A DNA stretch of 64,000 nucleotides. It comes from Nitrososphaerota archaeon. GTDB taxonomy: Archaea > Thermoproteota > Nitrososphaeria > Nitrososphaerales > Nitrosopumilaceae. A model generated the notes under the pieces. The model did not search any database and was not told the DNA's origin. It saw nothing but the letters and a program-made list of their open reading frames with translations. A program made the translations under genes and the position numbers. Location of the stretch: NCBI GenBank assembly GCA_028866895.1, contig JAGWHF010000001.1, positions 62,001 to 126,000 of the forward strand, written 5' to 3'. Shown piece by piece: positions 27,636 to 36,977 of this stretch (position 1 is its first letter; each line of letters begins with the position of its first letter).

Positions 27636-28223
27636 ATGTTTACGGGTATAGTCGAGGGTCTGGGGACCGTAGTGAGGCTGGAGAGGAGGACGAAAACCAG
27701 AAGCGAAGCCCGGATGGGGGTGGATCTCGGCGGGCTTGCCCGGGGCCTGAAGATCGGGGACAGCGTTTCAATAAACGGCGTCTGCCTGACTGCCATAAAC
27801 ATTGCAAACGGCATTGCCGACTTTGAGATGGTGGGGGAGACGATAAAGATGACCAACCTGGGCTCCCTTGGAATCGGAGGCAAGGTAAACATCGAACGGA
27901 GCCTCAGGGTTGGCGACCGGCTGGAAGGCCACTTTGTCCTGGGGCACGTGGATGGCTCTGGAAAGATCCTGCGCATCGACAGGCAGCCAAATCAGGTTCA
28001 ACTCTGGGTGGATCTGCCGCGCGAGCTTGCAAGGTACGTTGCAAGGAAAGGCTCCATAACGGTTGACGGGATAAGCCTTACAGTGGTCGACAAGATGAAA
28101 AACAAATTTTCGGTCTCCATAATACCGCACACGATGGAGGTGACAAATCTGGGACTGAAGAAGGTTGGAGACAAAGTTAATATTGAAACCGACGTCCTTT
28201 GCAAGTACATCCGGTCCAAATAG
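27636..28223 (+). CDS. ribE: Riboflavin synthase, alpha-subunit type
   Basis: A 195-residue protein of two homologous lumazine-binding barrels. It begins MFTGIVEGLG, has NGVCLTA in the first barrel and GISLTVVDK in the second, and GHFVLGHVDG between them. It dismutates two 6,7-dimethyl-8-ribityllumazine molecules into riboflavin. This bacterial/eukaryotic type contrasts with the lumazine-synthase-like RibC of many Euryarchaeota. It is the first gene of the riboflavin cluster. Confidence 0.94.
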   Translation: MFTGIVEGLGTVVRLERRTKTRSEARMGVDLGGLARGLKIGDSVSINGVCLTAINIANGIADFEMVGETIKMTNLGSLGIGGKVNIERSLRVGDRLEGHFVLGHVDGSGKILRIDRQPNQVQLWVDLPRELARYVARKGSITVDGISLTVVDKMKNKFSVSIIPHTMEVTNLGLKKVGDKVNIETDVLCKYIRSK

Positions 28224-28298
28224 CGGGCAATTACTAATTTCTTGGTAACAACAATTTTTCTAGTAAAGTTTATAATCATAACACCAAGCTTGTTCATC

Positions 28299-28979
28299 AT
28301 GTCCTTGGATGAGGCCCTGTCGTCGCTGAGAAAGGGGGACTTTGTACTGCTTCACGACGGGGACGAGCGGGAAAACGAGGTGGACATGGTGGCCGCGGCG
28401 GAGTTTGTCACGCCGGCCCATATTGCAAGAATGCGGCAGGATGCAGGCGGTCTCATCTGCCTTTCAATTAACCATGATTTTTCTAAAACCCTGGGGCTGA
28501 GCTACATGCACGACATACTGTCGTCATCCCAGAGGATCGATGCGGAGTCTCGTGATATGATTATGGGAAGGGCCCCTTACGGCGACCGCCCATCGTTCTC
28601 AATCACCATCAACCACAAGAATACCTACACCGGTGTAACCGACACCGACAGGGCGTTGACCGTGTCTGAGATGGCCAGGCTTTACCAAAGCCGGGAGGCA
28701 AATCCGAGGGAATCCTTCATTTCAAGTTTTAGGACGCCGGGGCACGTGCCCCTCCTTATCGCATCGGAGGGCCTGCTATCAAGCAGGCTCGGCCACACCG
28801 AGATGTCGGTATACCTTGCAACCCTTGCAGGACTCTCCCCCGTGACGGTAATCTGCGAAATGCTGGATTCTGAGACATACGGGGCACTCTCCCAGGAAAA
28901 GGCAAAAAAGTATGCGCTGCAGAACGCTATACCGTACTTTGACGGAAGCAAGCTTGTGGAATACGCCAGGAGGCATTGA
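28299..28979 (+). CDS. ribB: 3,4-dihydroxy-2-butanone-4-phosphate synthase
   Basis: About 226 residues from the ATG at 28299; the TATA-like TTTATAATC near 28268 supports this start over one at 28242. DGDERENEVDM is the metal-binding loop, MRQDAGGLICLS and GVTDTDRALT follow, and FRTPGHVPLL matches the family. It makes the four-carbon unit for lumazine from ribulose 5-phosphate. The stop overlaps the TTG start of ribH. Confidence 0.94.
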   Translation: MSLDEALSSLRKGDFVLLHDGDERENEVDMVAAAEFVTPAHIARMRQDAGGLICLSINHDFSKTLGLSYMHDILSSSQRIDAESRDMIMGRAPYGDRPSFSITINHKNTYTGVTDTDRALTVSEMARLYQSREANPRESFISSFRTPGHVPLLIASEGLLSSRLGHTEMSVYLATLAGLSPVTVICEMLDSETYGALSQEKAKKYALQNAIPYFDGSKLVEYARRH

Positions 28980-29392
28980 TCCTGAACATAGCAATCGTAG
29001 TATCAGAGTTCAACCATGAAATAACATCGCGCATGCTGGAGGTGGCGCTTGAGAAGGCAAGGCTTCTGAAGATGAAGGTCGCACAAACATGCAGTGTACC
29101 AGGCGTTTACGACATGCCGATTGTGGTTGACGCCCTCCTGAGAAAGGAGACGGTGGACGGTGTGGTAACCCTTGGCGCGGTCATAAAGGGGCAGACAAGG
29201 CATGATGAGCTGATAGCAAACGTGGCGGCAAGGGCGCTATCTGAGCTTTCGGTGAGGTACCAAAAGCCAGTCTCGCTTGGGATAACGGGCCCCGGCATGA
29301 GCGAGAGGCAGGCACACCAACGGATAAGGCCAGTATCGGAAAGGGCGGTCGAAGCAGTACAGAAAATAGCAGAGGAGCTCAAAAAGGTCTGA
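28976..29392 (+). CDS. ribH: 6,7-dimethyl-8-ribityllumazine synthase
   Basis: A 138-residue lumazine synthase. IAIVVSEFNHEIT at the N terminus, CSVPGVYDMPIVV, LGAVIKGQTRHDELIA with the catalytic His, and ITGPGMSERQAHQR are all family marks. The TTG at 28976 overlaps the ribB stop, which indicates translational coupling. It joins the ribB product with the pyrimidine made by the downstream genes. Confidence 0.94.
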   Translation: MILNIAIVVSEFNHEITSRMLEVALEKARLLKMKVAQTCSVPGVYDMPIVVDALLRKETVDGVVTLGAVIKGQTRHDELIANVAARALSELSVRYQKPVSLGITGPGMSERQAHQRIRPVSERAVEAVQKIAEELKKV

Positions 29393-29393
29393 T

Positions 29394-30146
29394 ATGATCC
29401 AGATTACAATCATCAAGATTACCGGATACGGCCCGTGGACGCTCACCCTGGGCGGCGACAGGGAACACAAGCTGCAGATGCTTCAGGCATCTCTCTACCG
29501 TGAGATCCAAAGCCTCTTTTCCGAAAAAAGATGCCTTGCCTTTCCCAACCGTTTTGACGAAATCTTTGTCATCTCCAACGGCCTCTCGGTCGGGGATCAT
29601 GCGGAGATCCAGGAAGCCCTCTCAAAGGTGTTTGATCTGGGACTGACCATGACCATCGGCCAGGGCAAGACGCCGCTTGAGGCAAACATGAGGGCCGACG
29701 ACGCAAGAAGGATGGGGCTGTTCCTTGATGAGAAGCACGGAATCTACGGACACCCATTGAAGGCAGGCGACGAGGCAGCACGGATAATACACATGGACGT
29801 GGACGGTTCGACCTCCATATCATCAAAAAAATCGCCCTACGAGGTCTCGTCGCTTATAGTCAGGCTCTATGCGGCAATGTCGGAATTTTTCTTGGGAAGG
29901 GACTCGCTTGCATTCTTCATGGGCGGGGACAATTTTATGATAATCGCAGCAGCTGCGGAAAAAGAGGAGATCGCAAAGTTTCTAGAGCTGGTAAGGGGGC
30001 AGTACGGAATTTCTTTCAACTGCGGCATAGGTACTGCAAGGACGGGACGGGATGCCGCCATGATGGCAACAAAATCCCTTGACAGGATACGCGAGCTTCG
30101 CGACGCGGGCAGGGACGAGCAGAGAATTCTTGAGCTCACATGTTGA
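29394..30146 (+). CDS. arfA: GTP cyclohydrolase III (FAPy-forming)
   Basis: A 250-residue archaeal ArfA, which opens the GTP imidazole ring to 2-amino-5-formylamino-6-ribosylamino-4(3H)-pyrimidinone 5'-phosphate. Two tandem cyclase-like halves are visible, with MIQITIIKITGYGPWT at the start, MDVDGSTS as a metal/NTP-binding loop, and FFMGGDNFM in the second half. It starts 1 bp after the ribH stop and overlaps the next gene by 7 bp. Confidence 0.93.
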   Translation: MIQITIIKITGYGPWTLTLGGDREHKLQMLQASLYREIQSLFSEKRCLAFPNRFDEIFVISNGLSVGDHAEIQEALSKVFDLGLTMTIGQGKTPLEANMRADDARRMGLFLDEKHGIYGHPLKAGDEAARIIHMDVDGSTSISSKKSPYEVSSLIVRLYAAMSEFFLGRDSLAFFMGGDNFMIIAAAAEKEEIAKFLELVRGQYGISFNCGIGTARTGRDAAMMATKSLDRIRELRDAGRDEQRILELTC

Positions 30147-31330
30147 TACGCAACGTCAGCCTACTTCACGGAAAAAAGCTTGAATTCCTCCCAAGGACCA
30201 GCGTAAGGATCTCGGGCAAGCGGATAGTGAAGGTCTCAAAAGATCTGGCCCCCGGCCCGGGGGAGCGGGTGCTTGACTGCGAGGGCCTTCTCATGATGCC
30301 AGGTCTTGTGAACTCGCACACCCACATAGGGGATTCCATCGGAAAGGACGTGGGAATAGACCTGAGCGTGGACTCGAAGATCCATCCTGTGGGCGGATTT
30401 AAGCAGAAAATATTGAAGAATTCCGAGGCCTCCCACCTGGTGAATTTCATGCGGAACTCCTGCCTCTCCATGATAAGGAAGGGGATTACCACGTTCATAG
30501 ACTTCAGGGAGGGCGGGCTGGAGGGGATTGGCCTGCTGAAAGATGCCGTCCGGGGCCTGCCCATCCGGCCGGTAATCCTTGGCAGGCCGAATTACTATCA
30601 GGACCTCCGCCTTGTAAGGAAAAACCTTGCCCTGCCGGGAGCACAAAGGCAGGAACTCTTGGATGTTATAAGGGCCTGCGACGGACTGGGGATTAGCGGG
30701 CCCAACGAGTTCAGCGATTCTGCCCTCAAGTTTTTTGCGGGCCTGAAGGCCTTCCGCGCAATCCACTCGGCTGAGACCTCCTCATCCGACGCGATCTCAC
30801 AGAAGGCCACGGAAAGGACGGAGACTCGGAGGGCGATGCTTTCACGGCCCAACCTCCTTGTGCACATGACGTTTGCCTCTAGGTCTGACCTCCTTCTTGC
30901 AGCAAGGAACAAGGTGGGAATAGTGGTCTGCCCCAGGGCAAACGGCGCGCTTGCCGAGGGGATACCGGATGTGGCTGCGATGACAGGCATGGGATGTACC
31001 GTTACGATTGGCACAGACAACGTGATGGTAAACCATCCTGACATGTTCAGGGAGATGGACTACCTGTGGAAGGTTTCAATGGGGATGAGCAAGGCAAGAA
31101 TCCCCCCGCGGCAAGTCCTTCAGATGGCGACGTCCAACGCAGGCGCGTCACTTGGCGGCAGGATAGGGATGATTCAAAGGGACAGCCTTGCCGACTGCAT
31201 ATTCATGGAAAAGCACTCTATAGACCTAGAACCCATGCACAATCCGCATGCGGCGATTGTGCACAGGGCATCCGAGAGCACGATCAGGGCTGTGATGTTC
31301 GAGGGGGAAGTGGTTCATGGCAAGATCTAA
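30140..31330 (+). CDS. Metal-dependent amidohydrolase in the riboflavin operon, possible FAPy deformylase
   Basis: A 396-residue TIM-barrel hydrolase of the cytosine/guanine/SAH-deaminase group. The metal site is complete: HTH in VNSHTHIGD (residues about 59-61), HSAE near residue 214, His in LLVHMTF near 248 and Asp in GTDN near 298. It overlaps arfA by 7 bp and arfC by 14 bp, so it is embedded in the riboflavin operon. ArfA leaves a formyl group that a formamide hydrolase must remove; the known archaeal ArfB is a creatininase-type enzyme and none lies here. I infer that this protein may do that step, but a nucleoside deaminase is an alternative. Confidence 0.72.
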   Translation: MLIRNVSLLHGKKLEFLPRTSVRISGKRIVKVSKDLAPGPGERVLDCEGLLMMPGLVNSHTHIGDSIGKDVGIDLSVDSKIHPVGGFKQKILKNSEASHLVNFMRNSCLSMIRKGITTFIDFREGGLEGIGLLKDAVRGLPIRPVILGRPNYYQDLRLVRKNLALPGAQRQELLDVIRACDGLGISGPNEFSDSALKFFAGLKAFRAIHSAETSSSDAISQKATERTETRRAMLSRPNLLVHMTFASRSDLLLAARNKVGIVVCPRANGALAEGIPDVAAMTGMGCTVTIGTDNVMVNHPDMFREMDYLWKVSMGMSKARIPPRQVLQMATSNAGASLGGRIGMIQRDSLADCIFMEKHSIDLEPMHNPHAAIVHRASESTIRAVMFEGEVVHGKI

Positions 31331-31964
31331 GCCATACGTGATCCTAAGTGCGGCCACAAGCATCGATGGCAAGATAGCTACCCGCACGGGAAAGTCCAAG
31401 CTCTCGTCGCAAAGGGACCTTGAGCGGCTGCACAGGCTCCGCAGCAGGGTGGACGCCGTGCTGGTCGGGAAAAAAACGATCTCGATGGACAATCCCTTGC
31501 TGACGGTACGGCACGTCAGGGGCAAAAATCCGGCAAGGATAGTGCTGGACCCCCGTGCCAGCATGCCCGCGAATTCAAGGGTTGTAATGACGGCGGGGGA
31601 CGTGCCCACGATTGCAGCTGTTTCAGAGATGGCACCTGCAAGAAGGATCGCCAATCTTGAGAAAAGGGGCGTCGAGGTTATAATGTGCGGCAGGAAGGAG
31701 ATTGACCTCAAAAAACTGCTGGCCATACTTGCGGGCCGCGGGATGAAAAGAGTCCTGGTCGAGGGCGGGGGGGAAACCAACTGGCATTTTCTCAGGGATG
31801 GCCTCGTTGACGAGATTGTCGTCACGATAACCCCGTATGTCATCGGAGGAAACGGCGCGGTCTCGCTGGTCGGAGGAGAAGGGTTTGCCGGCGTGATCTG
31901 CTCATTCAGGCTGAAGGAAATTACAAGGATGGGCAGCGAGCTGCTCCTGCGCTACGTCCCCTAG
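31317..31964 (+). CDS. arfC: Diaminohydroxyphosphoribosylamino-pyrimidine reductase (RibD C-terminal type)
   Basis: A 215-residue reductase with the dihydrofolate-reductase-like RibD_C fold. SAATSIDGKIATRTG, VDAVLVGKKTI...DNPLLTVR and VLVEGGGETNWHFL are diagnostic. It reduces the ribosyl side chain to ribityl in the archaeal route. It overlaps the amidohydrolase by 14 bp and converges with tfe by 4 bp. It closes the riboflavin cluster. Confidence 0.92.
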   Translation: MARSKPYVILSAATSIDGKIATRTGKSKLSSQRDLERLHRLRSRVDAVLVGKKTISMDNPLLTVRHVRGKNPARIVLDPRASMPANSRVVMTAGDVPTIAAVSEMAPARRIANLEKRGVEVIMCGRKEIDLKKLLAILAGRGMKRVLVEGGGETNWHFLRDGLVDEIVVTITPYVIGGNGAVSLVGGEGFAGVICSFRLKEITRMGSELLLRYVP

Positions 31965-32470
31965 TGCCTGAGGTCTTCACGCAGCTGGTCTATCTTTGCC
32001 TGCAGGGCTTTTTTCAGCTTGTCGTTTTTTGAAAGGTTTACGAGCTTTCCGCAAGTAGGGCACTTGAAGGAGAGGTCAAGCGCCTTTTCGAAAGTCAGCT
32101 TCTGGCAGTCGGCGTTCCCGCAGTGGTAAAAGTCCGCAGAATTTTCATAGTCCAGCCTCTGCTGCAGCCTTTCGACTATCTTCTTCTTTTGATTCTCGAT
32201 GAAGTTGTCCACCTCGTCCTTCCTTGCCCTCCACCTGTACACGAACCACCCCTTCTTCTCGTCCTTTACGCGTATTCCAGTTATCAGGGCCTTGCCAAAA
32301 AGGTCGTAGAGCACCTTCCTTACTATGTTGATTCTAAGGCCGGTGGAACTTGCTATCTCCTCGTCGGTCGCGTCCTCGGTATTTAAGAGGGATCTTGCGA
32401 CCTTGAGGTACTCATCCCCTCCAATGAGGGCTGCTATCTTTACAAAAGGATCCTCATGCTCTACATTCAT
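31961..32470 (-). CDS. tfe: Transcription initiation factor E alpha subunit
   Basis: A 169-residue archaeal TFE. The N-terminal winged helix (residues about 8-90, with ATDEEIASSTGLRINIVRKVLYDL) is followed by a zinc ribbon, YHCGNADCQK...FKCPTCGKLV, and a charged C-terminal helix. It helps RNA polymerase open promoters together with TBP and TFB. It is the last gene of a minus-strand operon starting at 35212. Confidence 0.95.
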   Translation of the reverse strand: MNVEHEDPFVKIAALIGGDEYLKVARSLLNTEDATDEEIASSTGLRINIVRKVLYDLFGKALITGIRVKDEKKGWFVYRWRARKDEVDNFIENQKKKIVERLQQRLDYENSADFYHCGNADCQKLTFEKALDLSFKCPTCGKLVNLSKNDKLKKALQAKIDQLREDLRH

Positions 32471-32495
32471 TCAAAATTACCTCCCATATCCATAT

Positions 32496-33026
32496 TTAGG
32501 CAGTGGATTTATCCATTACTCTCTTTCCTTTCCCCGTCGGGATTATCTCGCGCTGCGCACGCTTGAATTTTTTTTGGAACTGCCTTCCCTCAAACAGCCT
32601 GTCAAGCAGGACCGCAAGGGCTGCTATCTCGGAATGCGGCTGGCTCCCTATTGCCACGTTGTAGTCTGCCATGTCGTAGACCTCCCTTGGCACCTTTTCG
32701 GCACCTATCACTGCAAGGATCTTGTCCTCCTTCCTTATTTTCTCCTCGACATCGTTGATACTCTCGCCGTACATGGTGAGGTGGACAATCCTGTATGATT
32801 CCGACTTTTTTGAGCGCAGCATCCTCCTCCAGTTGTCGATTATCTCCACCTCAAAGTCCCCGCCCCACGTCCTGTTGACCTTCGAGAGGGTGTCTTTTAT
32901 CTCCGGATTTGCGTCGTACATCAGGATTTTCGAGGCCCCAAACGCCCTTGAGATGAGTGCCACATGGGTGGTTACCCTGTCATCCCTGACCAGCCTCTGG
33001 CCTATCCGAAGGACCTCAATCCTCAT
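32496..33026 (-). CDS. trm56: tRNA (cytidine-56-2'-O)-methyltransferase aTrm56
   Basis: About 176 residues from the ATG at 33026, which overlaps the hflX end by 11 bp; longer upstream frames read into hfl[32 protein letters not shown] and the SPOUT knot with [36 protein letters not shown] are characteristic of archaeal aTrm56, which methylates C56 in the T loop. Confidence 0.93.
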   Translation of the reverse strand: MRIEVLRIGQRLVRDDRVTTHVALISRAFGASKILMYDANPEIKDTLSKVNRTWGGDFEVEIIDNWRRMLRSKKSESYRIVHLTMYGESINDVEEKIRKEDKILAVIGAEKVPREVYDMADYNVAIGSQPHSEIAALAVLLDRLFEGRQFQKKFKRAQREIIPTGKGKRVMDKSTA

Positions 33027-34161
33027 TGTTGACCTCGATCTCCTGCACCCCCGGGGATTCCCCGCCGCCTGCCATGGGCCTGTCCTCCAGGATGTGAAAT
33101 ACCAGGTCCTTGAGGGAGGAGACATTACTGCCAGTCGCGGCTGACAGCGCAAGCCACTTCCTTTTTTCCTTCAGGCCTAGCTGGGATGCCTTCTCAAGGA
33201 TTTCTTCCTCTGTGACGAGGTCTGATTTGTTCAGGACGAAAATTATCCTGTCATGGCTTACGCCGATCTCATCAAGGGTGGATACGCAGCTTCTGAATTT
33301 TTTCTTCAGTTCTGGAAGCGGGTCCCCGGAATCTATCACGACCATTACAAGGTCGGTGTAGACCAGCTCCTCCAGGGTGGACTTGAATGCTTCAATCATG
33401 TATGCCGGGAGCTTGCTTATGAAGCCGACCGTGTCTGATATCAGTATCTCCAGGCCGTGCAGCCTTATCTTTCTTGTAGTGGTTGAGAGGGTGGTAAAGA
33501 GATTCGGGCTTTCCTCCTTCTGCTCCCCGGTAAGGACGTTGAAGAGCGTCGTCTTGCCGGCAGACGTGTATCCTGCAAGCGAGACTGTCTTAAATCCCAG
33601 CCTCCTTCTGCCCTGCCTGTGAAGCTCACGCTGCCTTGAAGCCTTGACAAGCTTGGATTTGATGCCGTTCATCCTGTTCCTGATGTCGTTGTAATAGACA
33701 TCCACCTCGAACTTGCCTATGCCCATGAATCCTGGCTGCTCGCCCATCTTTGCAAGCCTGACCCTCTCCTTGGCCCTCGACATCTCGTATCTCAGCTGGG
33801 CAAGCTTTACCTGCAGCATGGATTCGGAACTCCTGGCACGCCGCTCGAATATCTCCAAGATGAGCATCTCCCTGTCCAGTATCTTTATCTTCAAGGTAGA
33901 TGCAAGGTTGTAGTTCTGGCTGGGCCTGAGAATCTCGTCATAAATTATTACGTCCGGCCTGAGGGACTCCACCAATTCCTTGAGTTCCTCGACCTTCCCC
34001 TCGCCCAGGCCGAACTTTGATCTGTTTAGGAACTTTTGCAGCAGGGTCTTTTTCAGGTCGTAACCTGCCGCATCGCACAGGGCAAGGGCCTCCTTCAGTA
34101 CGTCCTTTTTGTCGTATGTGACAAGTATTGCAGAGCCTCTCAACGTATGTGGTTGAACCAT
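33016..34161 (-). CDS. hflX: HflX-family GTPase
   Basis: A 381-residue ribosome-associated GTPase. The N-terminal HflX domain has EGKVEEL and the [13 protein letters not shown] segment, then a coiled region ([16 protein letters not shown]), followed by the G domain with G1 [12 protein letters not shown]3 DTVGF and G4 NKSD. HflX proteins split or rescue stalled ribosomes in bacteria, and the archaeal role is less known. It sits 7 bp after the PhoU gene and overlaps trm56. Confidence 0.93.
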   Translation of the reverse strand: MVQPHTLRGSAILVTYDKKDVLKEALALCDAAGYDLKKTLLQKFLNRSKFGLGEGKVEELKELVESLRPDVIIYDEILRPSQNYNLASTLKIKILDREMLILEIFERRARSSESMLQVKLAQLRYEMSRAKERVRLAKMGEQPGFMGIGKFEVDVYYNDIRNRMNGIKSKLVKASRQRELHRQGRRRLGFKTVSLAGYTSAGKTTLFNVLTGEQKEESPNLFTTLSTTTRKIRLHGLEILISDTVGFISKLPAYMIEAFKSTLEELVYTDLVMVVIDSGDPLPELKKKFRSCVSTLDEIGVSHDRIIFVLNKSDLVTEEEILEKASQLGLKEKRKWLALSAATGSNVSSLKDLVFHILEDRPMAGGGESPGVQEIEVNNED

Positions 34162-34168
34162 TCGTGTC

Positions 34169-35212
34169 TTATTGCTTTCGCAGGGTCTTCTCTACCGTCA
34201 TGTTGATTACTATCTCGGCAATATCGCTGGAGTATTCCGCAATCCTCCGTATGTTCTCATTGATTCGCCTGACGCGGTACACCTCCTCGTCGTCCCTGAT
34301 GGATTTTATGCTGTCAAGTATGCGCTTCTCGTACCTTGAGATATCGCCGCTTTTTTCTACGGTAAGCTCCGCCTGGTTGTAGTCCTTCTTGAAGAGCGAG
34401 AGGCAGGATTCGTCCAGCAGGCCGAGTGCAAAGGAGTTGAGCTCCTGCAGGGGCGCAAGGACTGATTTCCTGATGGGCTTTTTGAATTCCAGCAGGTCCT
34501 TGGCAAGCTCGGTCGCATGGTCGCCTACGCGCTCTATGTTTTTTACGATCAGCCTGTACCCGAGGCAGTGGTGGGAAAACTCGATCCCCATCTCTTTTAG
34601 CATGTGCTCGTTCTGGATGGCGATTTTCAACTGGCGGACTATGTAAAAGCTGAACCTGTCCACCTCGTCATCACTTGCAATCACCTCTTTTGCAAGGTCG
34701 TAGTTTGCCTCCCCGAGGGCAAGGAGCGCGTCGTTTTGCATGGATTTTGCTATTATCAGCATCCTCTTGAGCGCGCCATCCACCGAAAGCTCGAAGAGGT
34801 TTATCAGTACCTGTATCGTGAGGCCCTCGGTAGAATCGCCGATGATCTCGGTCCCCATCAGGATTCCCTTTACGGCATCCTTTACGGCATTCCTTTGATC
34901 AGGCTTGAGCCTGCCGAGCTTTGGCTTGACATTGATGACGTTAAAGCCAAGGAGGTAAAGCGAGATTAGCTTTCTGATAATTACCGGCCCTCCGTCTTCA
35001 GGCTTTATCTCGACAGTAGCGTCCTCCGTTGACACCGGCTTGTTGTGAAGTTTCAGCGGGACAATCTGGAGGGCGGAGACGCCCTGGCGGACGACGGCCA
35101 CCTGGTCGCCCTGCCTCAGTCCCATGTCTGCAATCCATTGCTTTGGCAGCGAGACGATATAGGAGGACTTGCCGGTGAACTGGATTTTTCTCATCTCCTC
35201 CGAATTTCCCAT
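34169..35212 (-). CDS. AbrB-like / PhoU domain regulator
   Basis: A 347-residue protein with an N-terminal swapped-hairpin AbrB-type DNA-binding domain (residues about 8-55, with [25 protein letters not shown]) and two PhoU helical repeats (about 115-340, with [13 protein letters not shown] and ...[15 protein letters not shown]). Such fusions are common in archaea and are annotated as phosphate-uptake regulators. No phosphate transporter lies nearby. It heads the minus-strand operon phoU-hflX-trm56-tfe. The CTATATAG box at 35235-35242 is correctly spaced for its promoter. Confidence 0.88.
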   Translation of the reverse strand: MGNSEEMRKIQFTGKSSYIVSLPKQWIADMGLRQGDQVAVVRQGVSALQIVPLKLHNKPVSTEDATVEIKPEDGGPVIIRKLISLYLLGFNVINVKPKLGRLKPDQRNAVKDAVKGILMGTEIIGDSTEGLTIQVLINLFELSVDGALKRMLIIAKSMQNDALLALGEANYDLAKEVIASDDEVDRFSFYIVRQLKIAIQNEHMLKEMGIEFSHHCLGYRLIVKNIERVGDHATELAKDLLEFKKPIRKSVLAPLQELNSFALGLLDESCLSLFKKDYNQAELTVEKSGDISRYEKRILDSIKSIRDDEEVYRVRRINENIRRIAEYSSDIAEIVINMTVEKTLRKQ

Positions 35213-35234
35213 GATATCCAGTCTTTCTTCATTT

Positions 35235-35262
35235 CTATATAGTTTTCCTTTCCACTATATAG
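35235..35262. promoter_or_regulatory. Divergent promoter with twin CTATATAG boxes
   Basis: Two identical self-complementary CTATATAG boxes lie at 35235-35242 and 35255-35262, 20 bp apart. The left one is 23-30 bp from the minus-strand PhoU gene start and fits its TATA box. The right one fits a plus-strand transcript toward the PUA gene, with about a 25-nt leader. Confidence 0.5.
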
Positions 35263-35310
35263 TCGGGCATCCCTCGTAGGAATAATTAGGGGAATGTCAC
35301 ATGGCATGCA

Positions 35311-35790
35311 GTGGACTCGACACTGAAGATCAAGCACACAATGGATGCCCTCTTCGGGACGGGAGTTTCAAGATGCCTCCCAAAGAACGTCCGGTTTTCC
35401 TACTCAAAGAAGACTGGCAGGATACAGCACGTTTACCAAGGCGAGACGCTGCTCTGTACCTTGAGAATCGACGGAGGGCTTGCAATCACTCCTAGGTTTG
35501 CCCAGATGCTCCTCAAGAGCAGGAAATTCAGGGAAAACTGCGTGGAGGTTGACGATGATTCAAAGCCGTTTGTCGAGAACGGCAGCTCGGTATTCTGCAA
35601 ACACGTCAAGTGGTGCGGCAAGAACATCCTCATAGGCTCCGACGTTCCGGTATTGTATAAAAACAAGGTCATTGCGGTGGGGAAGGCCATCGTGTCGTCG
35701 AGGATGATGGGCTCGCTTGGCAGGGGAGTCGCCGTAAAAATCAGGGATAGTTTAAAAAGTCCTGACGAGGAAAGTAGTGATAGGAAATGA
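35311..35790 (+). CDS. PUA domain protein
   Basis: A 159-residue protein with a GTG start. The C-terminal half (residues about 78-150, KHVKWCGKNILIGSDVPVLYKNKVIAVGKA...GRGVAVKIRD) is a PUA RNA-binding domain, and the N-terminal half is a family-specific extension. It overlaps the NAC gene by 4 bp (ATGA), a neighbourhood often seen in archaea, so it probably acts on RNA in translation or tRNA/rRNA modification. Confidence 0.85.
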   Translation: MDSTLKIKHTMDALFGTGVSRCLPKNVRFSYSKKTGRIQHVYQGETLLCTLRIDGGLAITPRFAQMLLKSRKFRENCVEVDDDSKPFVENGSSVFCKHVKWCGKNILIGSDVPVLYKNKVIAVGKAIVSSRMMGSLGRGVAVKIRDSLKSPDEESSDRK

Positions 35791-36128
35791 TGCGCGGGGG
35801 AAACCGGGAAATGAGGAGGATGCTAGACAGGATGGGGCTCGAGATGAAGGAGCTTTCCAATGTCCAAGAAGTGGTGATAAAGACTGATACGAAGGAGATC
35901 ATCATCGCAAAACCCGCAGTAACTGAAATGAAGGCAAAAGACAACTCCATATTTCAGGTGATTGCTGAAAGCTATGAGGAGAGGGAGCTTGAGGTACCTA
36001 TTTTCAGCCATGAAGACATAGCGCTCGTTGCGCAGCAGGCCAATGTTTCTGCGGAGGAGGCTACAAAGGCGCTGACCGAGGCAAAGGGCGACCTGGCAAG
36101 GGCAATCCTCCTGTTGACAACTAAATGA
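35787..36128 (+). CDS. nac: Nascent polypeptide-associated complex protein
   Basis: A 113-residue archaeal NAC (alpha-type). MMRGGNREMRRMLDRMGLEM is the usual N terminus, the beta-barrel NAC region spans about residues 20-65, and the C terminus is a UBA domain (SHEDIALVAQQANVSAEEATKALTEA...DLARAILLL). It binds nascent chains at the ribosome exit. It is translationally coupled to the PUA gene. Confidence 0.95.
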   Translation: MMRGGNREMRRMLDRMGLEMKELSNVQEVVIKTDTKEIIIAKPAVTEMKAKDNSIFQVIAESYEERELEVPIFSHEDIALVAQQANVSAEEATKALTEAKGDLARAILLLTTK

Positions 36129-36217
36129 TCGCCTTTGATCAACATTAGGGAACAAAAAAACTTTAAATTTTCAAGGAAGAGATTCTGGGTATAGCGTACC
36201 AAAACCAAAACAACATT

Positions 36218-36847
36218 GTGGTTGCTACGGTCTACGGGAGATCTTATTTTAAATTCGTAAACGTCTTGAAGAACCTGCATCTGAGATATGATTCTGTACT
36301 GCCCGAGGAAATTACGGGCTCGGATAGAAGGCTGGTCCTGACAACTGCCGGGGAATCATACAAGATTCCTATCACTAGCCCGGTCCTACTTGATGACGAG
36401 TTTGATCACGATCCCACGATAGTCAGGGGAAAGATAGTGAAGAAGCTGGAATCGGGATTTCACCGCGACACCCTGGTCATAGGGATAGACCCTGGCAATA
36501 GGATAGGCCTTTCCGTGTTTTATTATGAAAAGGAGATAGAAAGCTCGATCTATACATCGGTTGAAGAACTCATCTCGCACATTGTGAAAATCCTGGTTGG
36601 ATTGGCCGCCGACCGCAAGGTCGTCAAGGTTGGGAACGGCAACATGGAGATTGCAAGACGGATAACAGACATGCTGAACCTGAAGTTCTGTTCCCACTTT
36701 GAGTTGGAATTTGTTGATGAGCGCAAGACCTCGCTCAAGGTAAAGAACTACAACAAGCGCGGGGCAAGAGACAAACTGTCGGCAAGGTACATCACCCAGC
36801 GGGAAGGATACAGGCACCTTGTCCTCCCGCTTTCCCGGGTGGGTTGA
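36218..36847 (+). CDS. RuvC/RNase H-like fold protein
   Basis: At least 209 residues from the GTG at 36218. Protein-like sequence continues in frame upstream to about 36182 (I/LGIAYQNQNN), so a non-standard start near 36182-36185 is possible; the TATA-like CTTTAAATTT at 36161-36170 allows either. VIGIDPGNRIGLSVFY (residues about 88-103) is the first strand of a RuvC-like nuclease fold with its catalytic Asp. Other acidic residues (EFVDERKTS and RGARDKLSAR) could complete the site. A Holliday-junction-resolvase-like nuclease is possible. I do not know a studied member. Confidence 0.65.
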   Translation: MVATVYGRSYFKFVNVLKNLHLRYDSVLPEEITGSDRRLVLTTAGESYKIPITSPVLLDDEFDHDPTIVRGKIVKKLESGFHRDTLVIGIDPGNRIGLSVFYYEKEIESSIYTSVEELISHIVKILVGLAADRKVVKVGNGNMEIARRITDMLNLKFCSHFELEFVDERKTSLKVKNYNKRGARDKLSARYITQREGYRHLVLPLSRVG

Positions 36848-36899
36848 AAAAATCAAAAAACGATCAAAAATCTTTAAATAATTGGGTATGTTTTTTTCT

Positions 36900-36918
36900 G
36901 GAAATTTGAAAAATTTCC
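36900..36918. promoter_or_regulatory. Perfect inverted repeat downstream of the RuvC-like gene
   Basis: GGAAATTT, a 3-bp spacer and AAATTTCC form a perfect palindrome, followed by a T-rich run. It may be a hairpin terminator for the upstream gene or a binding site for a dimeric regulator of the small genes downstream. Confidence 0.4.
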
Positions 36919-36977
36919 ATTTTTAAAAGTGCATACATATTTATAGAACATTTCGGTGTTTTTCCTGAAAACTGTTG

